Made by a program: the position numbers and the translations under genes | Shown: positions 1-10,400 of the stretch, piece by piece | Layout of the letters: each line of letters starts with the position of its first letter | Numbering within the stretch: position 1 is the stretch's first letter | Origin: a virus | Reading direction: 5' to 3' (one strand) | Length of the DNA stretch: 62,375 nt | IMG/VR virus record: IMGVR_UViG_3300034112_001193 | Location: 1 to 62,375 of that record | The notes under the pieces: model-generated | What the model saw: only the letters and a program-made list of their open reading frames with translations | Databases searched by the model: none | What the model was told of the DNA's origin: nothing

Positions 1-123
1 TTTAGATATTTTCTCGAAATCGATCCCGGCGAGGATCGACTGGATGGAGTTCTGCACCTCTTGCTCCGGGGTTCCCGGCATTTCAGGTGCTTCGTTGTTG
101 GTATTGTTATTATCGTTATTCAT
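1..123 (-). CDS. hypothetical protein, partial copy at the left end
   Basis: The first 41 codons of an acidic, Asn-rich protein that runs off the window. The complete gene is at 62057-62362, because the contig ends overlap. The last visible residues read KISK here and KITK in the full copy, a small difference caused by the divergent first ten bases. The start ATG overlaps the end of the neighbouring gene. Function unknown. Confidence 0.8.
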   Translation of the reverse strand, partial: MNNDNNNTNNEAPEMPGTPEQEVQNSIQSILAGIDFEKISK

Positions 124-136
124 GTATTTGGTTTTC
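11..136. repeat. terminal overlap, left copy
   Basis: This 126-base segment is identical to 62250-62375 at the other end. It contains the start of one gene and the end of the next, so it is not a long physical terminal repeat in any obvious sense. The simplest reading is the overlap of a circular or circularly permuted assembly. Bases 1-10 differ from 62240-62249 at five of ten positions, which suggests a strain variant at the joint. Confidence 0.95.
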
Positions 137-343
137 TCGTTTCTCTAGCATTGCGTCAGCGTCTTGGAATGACAGGTCTGCCACCAGTCGCGAATCTGCT
201 TGGGAATACTTATCACTTGCTCTGTAGCCCTGCAAGGCAGAACCTGCAAACCAGTCACGCATGGACATCCCAGAGTTGCTTCGCACCGGAGGATTGGTCC
301 CTCCGGGGAATGGGAATGCTGGATGATTTTTAGGCCGCGCCAT
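116..343 (-). CDS. small conserved phage protein, 75 aa
   Basis: Starts MARPKNHPAFPFPGG; this ATG is preferred over one six codons upstream because the protein-like composition begins here. The central motif GMSMRDWFAGSAL and the tail ADAMLEKRE resemble a widespread small phage protein of unknown function. It overlaps the start of the acidic gene at 1-123 by eight bases, which suggests translational coupling. The last seven codons, including the stop, recur at 62355-62375. Confidence 0.7.
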   Translation of the reverse strand: MARPKNHPAFPFPGGTNPPVRSNSGMSMRDWFAGSALQGYRASDKYSQADSRLVADLSFQDADAMLEKRENQIHE

Positions 344-388
344 GTCGCAAAAATGAGGCAAGGTGCGGCTTTGTCAAATCACGGGGGC

Positions 389-613
389 TTATCGTCTCCA
401 GACCTTGATTTTTCCTAGCGTTTCGACCAATTGCCAGTCGGTGATTTTGTCTCCATGCGTCGATGTAACAACGGGAGTCTTCTCTGATCGTGTAGCACAA
501 TACCAGTTGTCATCAGTAGTCACAATTTTGCGTGACCATGTGCATGGTTGGTAATACTCGATGTCATCGATGTCCCAACCAAGGTGAGTCGCGAGTGCTT
601 CTTTGTTGCTCAT
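389..613 (-). CDS. hypothetical protein, 74 aa
   Basis: A small soluble protein with several Trp and Tyr residues and no recognisable motif. Its start overlaps the stop of the upstream 87-residue gene (ATGA type), consistent with membership of the same transcript. Function not recognised. Confidence 0.6.
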   Translation of the reverse strand: MSNKEALATHLGWDIDDIEYYQPCTWSRKIVTTDDNWYCATRSEKTPVVTSTHGDKITDWQLVETLGKIKVWRR

Positions 614-873
614 TTTTCTTGCTCCCGGATTGCAAGTAGATGTTCAAAAAGATAATTCTCTACTTCTGCTAATGCTTTTATTTGTTCGCAACGGTGGACT
701 CTTGCTTTTGTGAAAGCATCTGGTCCTTGTACCCAATAATCACGGGCGTTGAATTCAATCTTGCCTATTGCCTCCTGCGCGGCTCGCACGGCATCGTATG
801 CCGCCTCGTAGCCTGCCCAGAGGTCTTTGACAGAGGTTCCGTTCAGGTGGACTGTGGGTGGTGTGATGTTCAT
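610..873 (-). CDS. conserved phage protein, 87 aa
   Basis: Begins with a proline-rich stretch, then HLNGTS and a predicted helical body containing AYDAVRAAQEAI and RDYWVQGPDAF. This pattern, HLNGTS followed by a helix and a DY-PQGP segment, is seen in small proteins of many phages, all of unknown role. Overlaps its neighbours by four bases on both sides, so it is part of a coupled gene string. Confidence 0.7.
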   Translation of the reverse strand: MNITPPTVHLNGTSVKDLWAGYEAAYDAVRAAQEAIGKIEFNARDYWVQGPDAFTKARVHRCEQIKALAEVENYLFEHLLAIREQEK

Positions 874-1067
874 TTCTTAATTACATTTGATTTTTTTGTG
901 TCTGCCTTGACTTCAGAAAAAGTGTCGTATCCACGCACCCCCTCTTTGTCTCCGTTTGCAAAGTGCCACCCGTTTTTCAGGGTGACTACAATGCTGTTTC
1001 CGATTGATCGCTCGTCATCGATGAAAGCAATCCATTCGCGAGTCGATAGAATTTTGTTGATGTTCAT
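870..1067 (-). CDS. hypothetical protein, 65 aa
   Basis: Reads MNINKILSTREWIAFIDDE and then IVVTLKNGWHF, a short alpha/beta protein of unknown function. A GTG four codons upstream (1079) is possible, but the ATG at 1067 fits better. A promoter-like pair lies only 11 bases upstream of the ATG (1078-1105), which would leave a very short leader. Confidence 0.6.
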   Translation of the reverse strand: MNINKILSTREWIAFIDDERSIGNSIVVTLKNGWHFANGDKEGVRGYDTFSEVKADTKKSNVIKK

Positions 1068-1077
1068 AACGCCAACC

Positions 1078-1105
1078 ACAATACCAAATCCGCTTGGGTT
1101 ATCAA
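1078..1105 (-). promoter_or_regulatory. sigma70-like promoter, copy A (TTGATA-16-TATTGT)
   Basis: On the minus strand TTGATA (1105-1100) is followed after 16 bases by TATTGT (1083-1078), with an A/T-rich tract upstream. The same boxes, spacing and spacer core AACCCAAGC recur at 61668-61695. It precedes the leftward genes from 1067 down. Conservation of the spacer suggests a regulator site laid over the promoter. Confidence 0.5.
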
Positions 1106-1184
1106 TGATTATTTTTTATCTGTTGTGTCATAGTAAAAACATTTTTGCTTGACGCTTGATCGAAAACCCAAGCAGTCCGCAGAC

Positions 1185-1206
1185 CCGCATAAACACTAGC
1201 TTCGCG
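1185..1206. repeat. 22-base dispersed repeat
   Basis: CCGCATAAACACTAGCTTCG plus two bases occurs here on the plus strand. An exact inverted copy lies at 60068-60089 and a one-mismatch copy of its 18-base core at 52677-52694. The other two copies coincide with gene ends coding KH-stop. This copy is non-coding and lies just downstream of the initiator-type tRNA. Confidence 0.7.
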
Positions 1207-1209
1207 GGG

Positions 1210-1280
1210 TTGCAGGAGAGGGAATCGAACCCTCAACTTCAGGTTATGGGCCTGACGAGATACCGTTTCTCTATCCTGCG
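1210..1280 (-). tRNA. tRNA-fMet (CAU), initiator-type
   Basis: A 71-nt cloverleaf. It has the two bacterial initiator hallmarks: an unpaired C1:A72 at the acceptor end and A11:U24 in the D stem. The anticodon loop is CCCAUAA, so position 33 is C instead of the almost universal U. The anticodon stem has two G-C pairs at its base, with A-U at 29:41 where initiators usually have G-C. T arm is GAGGG-UUCGAUU-CCCUC. The 3' CCA is not encoded. It lies between the small gene at 1285-1443 and the promoter region at 1078-1105. Confidence 0.85.
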
Positions 1281-1284
1281 GAAA

Positions 1285-1443
1285 TTACTTTTTCTTGCGA
1301 GTCGCCGCCGCTTTTTTTGCCCTCGCCTTGCGTTGCACAGAGTAGGCAATTGCGGCGGCTTGCGCTGGCTTTTTGCCTGCCCGAATTTCAGTCGCAATGT
1401 TGCGGTCAAAACAATTTTGGGAAGCACATTTTCGGAGAGGCAT
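1285..1443 (-). CDS. small basic phage protein, 52 aa
   Basis: Starts MPLRKCASQNCFDRNIATEI and continues with RAGKKPAQAAAIAYSV and a Lys/Arg-rich tail. The pattern NI-EIRAGK-P-QA-AIA is typical of a very common small phage protein whose role is unknown. The start at 1443 lies two bases after the stop of the 3152-residue gene, so it is probably co-expressed with it. Strong basic charge would fit nucleic-acid binding, but this is only inference. Confidence 0.75.
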   Translation of the reverse strand: MPLRKCASQNCFDRNIATEIRAGKKPAQAAAIAYSVQRKARAKKAAATRKKK

Positions 1444-1444
1444 A

Positions 1445-4400
1445 TTACTTTTTCTTTTTACCAGATTTCTCGACCTGTTGCAAAAGTGCATTCTGCATTC
1501 CTACTGCTGTGTCATAGTCAGTAGCGTAAATGTCGGTGCGGGGTGTGTATTGCCCTTCAAAATTTGGATCAAGCACCATCATCACAACATCAGGTTCTCC
1601 TTCATTAAATTCTTGGAATGTTTGTTTATTCCATCCTTCAGGCGAAAACTCATCGTTCCAAGGAATTCTTGACGCTTCAACAAATCCATGCTCTCCATAA
1701 AGCCTCGGAAGAATTGTATCAAAAGCATCTAATTTTTTTCCTCCAGCCGAAATTGCCGCTTCCAATATACTTCTACTGCTACCCTTTTCCATGCTGAAAA
1801 CAGAAACAATGTCTCCGTCAGGTTTAACAGCAAATCCAGATTTTCCAGATTCTGACATGAATAATTTCATGCCTTGGTAATCTTCGACTGGATATACATT
1901 AACTGCCGCACCAAATTTTGCCTCATCCTTGCTTTGTTGAAGAGTATCTGCAAATTTCTGTGCTGATGGTTTGTCAGTCGAGTCAAGTTCTAAAAATCTA
2001 ACAACTGGCAGTTCATTATTCCTGAACATGGTTGCCAGTTTTCTCCCCGGCTTCCATTCGGAAATATATTTTATTCCAAGATTCTTTTTAGATTTAGGTT
2101 TTAAAACCCGTAACTCTCCACCATCTCCATCGCTTTTTCTCGCGTAAGTCCAGAGTGCCTTTGCATTGCCCACTCGATTGCGTCTTGCTGTTGAGGCGGC
2201 GACATAGTGCTTGAACTTTTGTTTTTCTTTTGAGTCAGTAAACCCTCCAGCACTTTCCTGCTCCCCGGATTGATCTCCACCCCGTCCTTCAGTTGTAGAT
2301 CGTGTAGTTGTTGTGCGGTCATTTTTTACTTTTTCTATTGCTTGTTGAATTCGTTTTTCAGAAACGCCTTTTTTACGAGCAACTCCGATTGCGGCATTGG
2401 CGTAATCTGGGGCTTCCTCGTCCTCATAGCCCTCGGCATCTGATTCGTCAAGATTTTCCTGATCGTCCTTTACCTTGGCAGTCTCATAAAGACGCTTTTC
2501 AGCATACCACAGAACTGCCTGCAAGTCTGCCATAGTTAACCCCGCATATTTCGGATCGGACTTCAAATCATCCAACATCAATCCAAAAATTTCTCGTATG
2601 AAATTTCGTTCAGCAGGACTTGCCGGGGCTTCCTTCTGACCATCGAGGTATTTTGCAAGACCATTCCCGGACTTCCTTAATTCCTCCCCGGTTTCAGTCT
2701 TGTTCATCACCTCGCGCAATTCAGGTTTCATCGACGCCTTTTGAATTGCGGTCGCCAACTCCTCGACGCTCATCTCCGAAATGTCTCTACCAAGCATTTC
2801 ATCGAATCGCGCCATATCATCATCAGTCAGTTTATTGACTGCTTCCATCGTTCTGGTTGCCGCTTGCTCGGTCAGTTCCGGGTTTAATTCAATCAATGTC
2901 CCGGTCCACCTTCCCCAAGTGCGGATCAACCATCGATCCATCGTCAACGCATCGAACAAACCATAGAGGTTGCTGAAGAATCCATTTCCAATCTTGGGTC
3001 CAAGAATCGATGATCCGCGAACAAGTGTGTCAGCGTATTCGCCTCCCGGTTTAACATCTTTTTTGCTTGCCTTGTTGACAACTCCAAGCCGCGAGATTTC
3101 TTGAACCGTAAATTCGGTCTGCATGAATTTACGAGTATTATCGATGCCCCACTCATTTGTTAACTGGTTAAATAATCCAAGACTCTGGTTAATGGCTTTC
3201 TGTGCTTGTCCAGCCTGAATGTTGGTAGGCATTTTCCCGGTTTTGCGGTATGCCCGATAAACTCCTTCCGCCAATTCAAAATTCTTATCGACCTTGAGTC
3301 CGTTAGATGTAACTGCCAATGCCCATGTGAATGCGAATCGCGCATTCTCGTCTGTGGCGATTTCAGGGAAAAGAAGCGACATGACTTCAAGTGCCTGCTT
3401 GGTCTTCTCATCATACCATCCGATTGCATTTGGATTTTGTTCTAATGCAATCAAAGCGTCTTTCAAACCGACACGGGACAGATATTCGATTGTCTCCAGA
3501 GTTCGTTCAGAAACTTTGACTCCAGCTTTTTCCGCCGCTTCAAGGACTCGTTGTTGAATATCTAATTTGAAGTCCCGGCCTTTTTTCCAAGGTTTGCTGT
3601 TAGCTACCCGGATAGCATTGGATATCACCGATTGCTCATCCACGAACTCTGGAACTTCAATTCCAGTTGATACCAATTCTTTGTCAGAAACTTCTTCCTC
3701 TGGTTCAACTTTAGCTACTGGTATTTCCTGTGGTTTTTGAACAACTGTTTCTTTTGGCTTTTCAGGTTGCACAACCGGAGTGCCTCCCTGCAACGCCTGC
3801 TTCAGAATTGCCATCTCGCCGCCTTGAGCGTTAAATATAATCTCTGGCAAATTTGATTCTGGAGGCATTGCTTGAGATGCAGGAATAGGAGGTTCCACAT
3901 CGCGCAAAGGCGGGATCATGTCGCTGATCCTGCGGTATTGCGTAGGCAGTTCGATGCCTTGCAAGCCTTCTGGTTCTGCGCCTTGTTCAGCAGGCATGAA
4001 ACGAATGTCAGGAGAAGTTGTCTGGAACCTCTGCGATAGGGGTATCAGATTGCCTGCATCGTCGTATGTGAATGGGTCTGCGGATTTTGCTTGTTGAGGA
4101 TTAAATATTACATATGAAGTTGATCCTTCATCTTCAAATTCATTTTTATATTTTAAACCATCGTATCCTTCTTCTTTTGATTTTATAATAATATCATTCC
4201 AGTTATCACCTTGATCTTTAACTGTTTTCAAGTTATTAAAAAACAAATATGTTTTTGTCAAATTACCAAGATCATTATAATCATAATCTTGATACATCCA
4301 CATTTCTGCTATTGCGTTATTGGCATCCTTTTCTGCTGATTGTTTTGTAGAAAAACCATCTAAACTTTCGTTTGTATTTGTTTTCCAATACCACAATCCG

Positions 4401-7400
4401 TTTTCTTCAAAAATCTCTAACGATCTGCGTTCGTCTTCCGGTTGTTTGTCGAATGCCCTTTGTATAGACGCTTCTTTTGATCCAAAATGCATTCCTTTTT
4501 TTGTTTTGGGAATAGGATCATAAGAAGGATCAAATGATCCAAAATGCCACGCTTCAATGCCCCCTGCATTTTTTGCAATATTTTCAACAATAGCGATTGC
4601 CTCCGCTTCAGCTTTCTTGTCACCTGCTTTGGCTTTTGCTTCAAGGTCTGCAAAGCGAGTGTCAACTTCCGCAGGCATGAATTGAATCTGTCCTGCGCTA
4701 ACAACATTTGCCATCTCTGGCGTGATGTTTACTCGCCAGATTGGTGCAGTTTTTTCACGAACATTAATAATTTCAGGAACTGCATTTGGAGTTCTGGTAA
4801 ATTGAGTAAATGTGCTTGGTTTTTCTATAACGATTTCTGACTTCTCAACCTTGCCGCCCATCTTGGCAACATACTTGCCGATCTCTTTTGGCAGGATCGT
4901 GTCGTAAAAGCCTTTCATGCCTTCGCCGCCAACTGTGAGGTCTGCGTTTTCGATGGTCACATACGGCCCATACTTCGGATCGTGGGTTTTCGATTTGTCG
5001 GCAATCTTTTGAGCCACCTCTTTTCCAACATACTCTTCAAGTCCATCAAGCGGCACAGTCTTGTCTAAAACTTTTTCACTACTGTCTTTCTTGTATGCCA
5101 GCAAACGCTGCGACTTGGGATCGTATTGGATCATGTCGATCTGCTTGCTCAAATCATAGCGTTCTGCCTGCGTCTCTCCAGTAGTCCAACCAATCCATTG
5201 CTTGCCAGACTCCACGGCATCACGCAATACTCGCTTGAAGAGTTGAACAGACCAATCTTTGCGGAATGGTGCGTCTGGGACTTTTCCAACAACTGAAGAT
5301 GATTCTCTTTTAAATGCATATTCAATTGCTGATTCAGCAGAATTTCCTGCCATCCCATCTGTTACAAGATTACCTTCAGCATCAAATACTGACCATGTTA
5401 AATTCGATCCAGCTTTCCCAGTTTGTTTTGCTGTCCATCCCTTGGGCGATGTTAAATACCCCTTCTCCCTACCCGCCTGATGCCGATCAGACTGCAACTC
5501 TTCGATGAACAATCCATCGTTGCCTTCAGCGTCTGTGCGGTCATTCAAGCGCATATGCGCTACATAGTTTGGAATGTCGGAGAAGTGGGAGGAGGTATAA
5601 ACATCCTTATTAACCTCGCTAGACTTATTTTCCGCCGCCCTAGAGAAATCACTCCATTCTGCATATAATTCTGGGTGATTTTCTTCTGCCCATCGCACTT
5701 GATACAACGGATTAGTTCCTGTTGGGAAATCTGGCAATTGCTCAATTTTGCTCCAAGATTGATCTCTTAACTGAATGGCTTTTTGCTTTGATATGCCTTT
5801 TCCAATCGGCATTGCCATCACAACTTCACGATAGTTTTCACCACCGGGGAGGACATAGCCTGCGAATTTTGTTGTTCCTGCTTCTTCCAATTCACGATAG
5901 TCAGAAATTACTTCTTTCACCAAATCAATAATGCCTCCGTTTCGTCCAGTATAAATGTTTTCTTCTCGTGATGCCGCTTGAACAACTCGATCAGCTTCAG
6001 CAGAATTATATCCATTTGAAATCAATACTTGCCGCAGTCTTTCTGCCGATCTTGGAGCAGTCATTCTATCTAATCCACCAAGTGTCACCTCTTCAAATTT
6101 AACCTGCCCCTCATCTCGCAGATAATTCAGCAATTCTTGCACGGGAACTTTGCCGTTGTTCTCGCCTGCAATCCTGTCGATTGCGTCATTAACTCCTGAC
6201 CACTTAACTTCTTCCGCTTTGACATTCTGCGGGTTGTTAATGACTGCCTTCAACTGCTCTGGCGTTGCCGTAGCACCTCGGAACTTCCTCTGGATTTCTA
6301 ACTGCAATTTGCTCTGGAATCCTCGTTCTCCTGATGGTGCTTCTATGGTTTCAGCAGGCATGAATTGCGTTGCTGGAATTTCAAGTTCGCTTTCACCGGG
6401 AAGGAAGTTTATTATTGCTTTTCCATAATCAACCGGAAGTTTAGGAAGATCACTTGCATCTAATAATTCAGCCATGTGATCGATTCGCATAGACATAATC
6501 GTCCTGTCCATGCTTTTATTTTTCTCGTCACCTTTTCTTTTCGGAATCTTTGTGCGATCAAGATTTAATGCTTCTGTTTCATTCTTAAACAGATTCAGAA
6601 AATCATTAAATATCGATTTCTTTTGCTCTGCTATAGCAACATCTTCGCTTAATTGATTGCGTCCTACTGGTTCACCTTGTTCATTATATCCACTACCTTG
6701 AATACCTTTAGACCAGTTATCTAAATATTTTGTAGAAAACTCGCTCCAGAATGCTTCTTTGCTTCCACCCCAAGGTGATAGTCGATTTGGCATACGATCT
6801 GACCAAGCATTCAGTTTCGACATCATTCGACCAACTGAAATCGTTGTCACAAGAAAATTGCCTGCTGAAGATAAGTGCAATCCAATTGGAACGACATCGT
6901 AAATCTTTGGAGAAAATGCTTTATAATTTCCTTTGTCATCCATGACTGCCGCATAATCGACAAAGAATCGCGATCCATCTTTTTTGACAATCGCATCGTT
7001 TAACTCCAGCAGATACTTTTTAATTTTGAGAGGCACAATACCCTCTGGCAATTCTTGAATCGCTTTAATCTGAAGCGGGGTAAATGTTCCTCGATATGTA
7101 TTGGAACCTTCAGAAACTGCCTCAAATCGCCCCGGCGTTCCATAGTCAGGAGTGTCGATTGCCTGTTTGAATAGTGTTGCTCGATCTTTCGCGATTTTCT
7201 TCAGGTCGGAGGGCTTGAGAAGTTTAGGTGTAATGCCGTCCGCCTCGGTAACAATCTTTTTGGAGATAGCCAGAGTTCCGCCTTCTGGAACTTGCAATTG
7301 ACGCAATTCAACAGGGATTTGCCCATAACCATTTAATCTTTCCTCGCCATCTTTAGTAATGCGCCAAGTGCCTTCAAAGACCGTAGGATCGGTTACATCA

Positions 7401-10400
7401 ACTGAAGTTCCTACAGGGTTGCCATCTGCGTCGAATACTTGCGCCTGAACTTTTGTTGCGAATAGACCAGAGTCCATGCCGTAGCGTTCTGCCGCGATCT
7501 TGCTTTTACGAATATCGGCTTTCGAGATAGTTGCCGTCTCTGGTTTGTTTTCAATCGTTGCAAAATCTCCATTCAAACTTTCCAGCAACCGCATAGCATT
7601 GCGAGCGGCACTTTGAACTTCAGGAGGCAGATTGGCTTTCGATGCGTAACCAACAACATCACCAGAATAACCCAATCCAAGCAACTTCGTCGTAGCTTTT
7701 TTGAGTAGGTTATTTTTAAGTTTTGCCCTTGCCACATCAAGCAAGTGAATGCTTTTTGGATCGATATTCCTACCAAGATTTCGCGAAAGCGTGTTAGAGA
7801 ACAGATCTGCAAGAATTTCTTCTTGCATATACTCTGACACATTCTTTCTGCTTAACGAATTTGTTCCGTAGTCCCAAAGTCCACTTGCTTTCGCAATAGC
7901 TTCGATCTGCTTTTTATTGTAATTCTTCAGGTATGTATTTTCGTAAAGATCGATCAATTGATCTTCATTGTAGAGTCCAGTTGTGACTTCTTTGACATTG
8001 CCTTCCGCATCGCGAATTTGATTACTGAATAACAATTTCCTTGCTTCAGAAACCGCATCTTGGATTTCTTTAATTCGCAAGATTGCGTGACCTGTTTCGT
8101 GATTTAAGGCATCAATTGGAGTCTCTCCGTAGATGTCAATTCGATTGCGAAGAGCATCCGAATTAATAACAATCGAAGGTTGCGCTTGATTGAATACAAT
8201 ATTCTTGACGGCATCGCTAACTTCCATGCCGGGTCGAAATTCGTTTTGACCAGTTCCAGAATAAAATCCCTGTTGTCTTGCAATTTCGTAAATCGTCTCG
8301 TCAGGCACATCGCGCAATGCAGGATTCTGTCTGAAATGATTGAAGATTTGATCGGTGCTTAAAATGTGAATGCCAACATTGTTTTGACCCGCTTTAAGCG
8401 CACCATTCAGCAAAAGATTATTTCGACCAAGTGCTGTTAGAAACTGCCTGCCAAATTCGTTTCGAGTCTGAACATTTGCCGTTTTGAGCAACGACAAGGA
8501 TTTCTTCTCTGCCTCTAGTCTTTTTTCTGCCTCCTCAATTTTTTTGTTGTCAGGTGACTCGTTTACCAGTCTTTGAACTTCAGCCTCGGTATCTGCTACC
8601 TTCTTTGCCTGTCTGCCGATCACCAATTCCCAATCGGTTAACTTGTCAATCTCACCTCGCGTTTCAGGCGTCGAGTCGCGATATGCCTTTAAAGCATCCA
8701 CATTGGCTTGCTTTGCCCTTCTAGCGGCAATGACAGGGTCTTCGCCAACAAATTTGTGATAACTCTGCTGGACTGCCCTTCCGCCCAAAGAAAAGACTAA
8801 TCCCTGACCAATCATTGTTTTCAGTTCTTCCTCATCCGAAGAATCAATGACTCCTGTAGCAAGAGCAATGAGTGTCGGTTCTACGCCAAGTCGCGCATAT
8901 TCTCCAATATTGGCAATTGCGTCATCATTTACAAAACGCAATATTGTTTTTGTTGTGTCACTAACTTTCCCAATGCCTTCGTAATCTACAATTCCCTCAC
9001 CCTTTGTTTTTTCTTTTGCTAAATCCAACGCTTTTTTAGTTTCTACATACTCGTCAGTTCCTTCTGCAAGAGTCTTTAATTTTGCTGTTAATGTTTTTAC
9101 TTCGTCTTGTTGTTTTGCAATAGCACCCAAGGTTGCAAGTGGACCGACACTACCTCCAGCAGATATCCTTCGTGCGGCTTGCACTTCTTTTACTACTTTC
9201 GGTAAATCAATTAATGCTTTTACTCCATACTTTGCTCCTATCCCGCTAAAAGCACCCATTCCTAATCCAGCCAACGGATTTTCAGGATTTACTTGATATC
9301 CAATAGTTGCTCCAGTAACAGCAGGCGCAGTTTTTGTAATTGTTTGCCATGTCGGACTTCTTTCAAGGTAATCACTAGTTTTTTCAATTCCCCTTGCCGT
9401 TGCTCCTGCCGCTCGCTCGACAAATCCGGGTTTCTGTAATTTTTCTAGTTTAGAAAGTTCTTTTTTCTTTGCTACTTCTTGAGCTTTTGTTTCCAAAGCA
9501 TTGATTTGGTCATCATCCAAACCAAGTTTTTTTAATTTTAATTTTGCAATCGGAGTCAGCATCTTTGACGCTTGAACAACAGAGTAAGCGTAACCAAAAA
9601 CATCTACACCAAATTGGCCGGGAATTGTTAATGATCCAAATGTAGCAATGTCGGGATCGTTTTCTGGAATAGATTTTTTAATATCTTCGATTGTATTAAG
9701 AACCCCGTTTTCGATATCTGCTTGCCGTTTTGATTTAACCTCCTCTCGGCTTAAATCAGGATACATAATCATGTATTCATCGATTGACGGGTGTATCAGG
9801 CTTGAAAATGATTTCATCACAGGAGCGTAGTATGTATCAACTACTCGCGCCCAAGATTTAGGTTCTGATTTAATCAATTTTGCTTGAGCAGTATTAACTT
9901 CGCTTCTTGCTTTAAATCTTTCAAAAGAAGTTTCTTCATCGGTCAGACCAAACTTTTCACTAGCATCGTCCCATAATTGCATTCCCCCAGTTCCAAGTTT
10001 TGTTCCCAAAAAAGCTACGCTTTCAGGCAACGATGCTAGTTCAGAAGTGTAGGAAAACGGAACTTGTTTTGCTTGATATCGCTTTTCTTGAAATTCTTTT
10101 TCAATGCCAGCGATTTGCTCTGGAGTCAGGTATTCTTTGATTTTAGCAAGATACTTTGCGTCAGTATAAGCGTCAGGATTTTGTTTTTCGCCACCTTTGA
10201 TTGGAGTATTAGCAATCTGCCATGCTCGTTTGCGCCAACTTTCAACTTCTGCCTTCTTATCTTCAGGCAATAATTTTTCTGCCGCAAGTGCTTTAGCATA
10301 CCCTGAAGTCATCCCAAGTAATGCAGGAGCACCTTGCTTTACTGCTTTTGCAGTTCCCTTTAATACACCACCCAAAAGGTCTGCTGTCATTACTCCAACT

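Noticed and set aside
11-136. Terminal direct repeat as a biological long terminal repeat
   Set aside because: It is 126 bases, cuts through two genes and looks like an assembly overlap, not a defined physical repeat.
1317-1672. Plus-strand ORFs over 1317-1672
   Set aside because: They are reverse shadows of the small basic gene and the giant gene and are rich in Cys, Phe and Ser.
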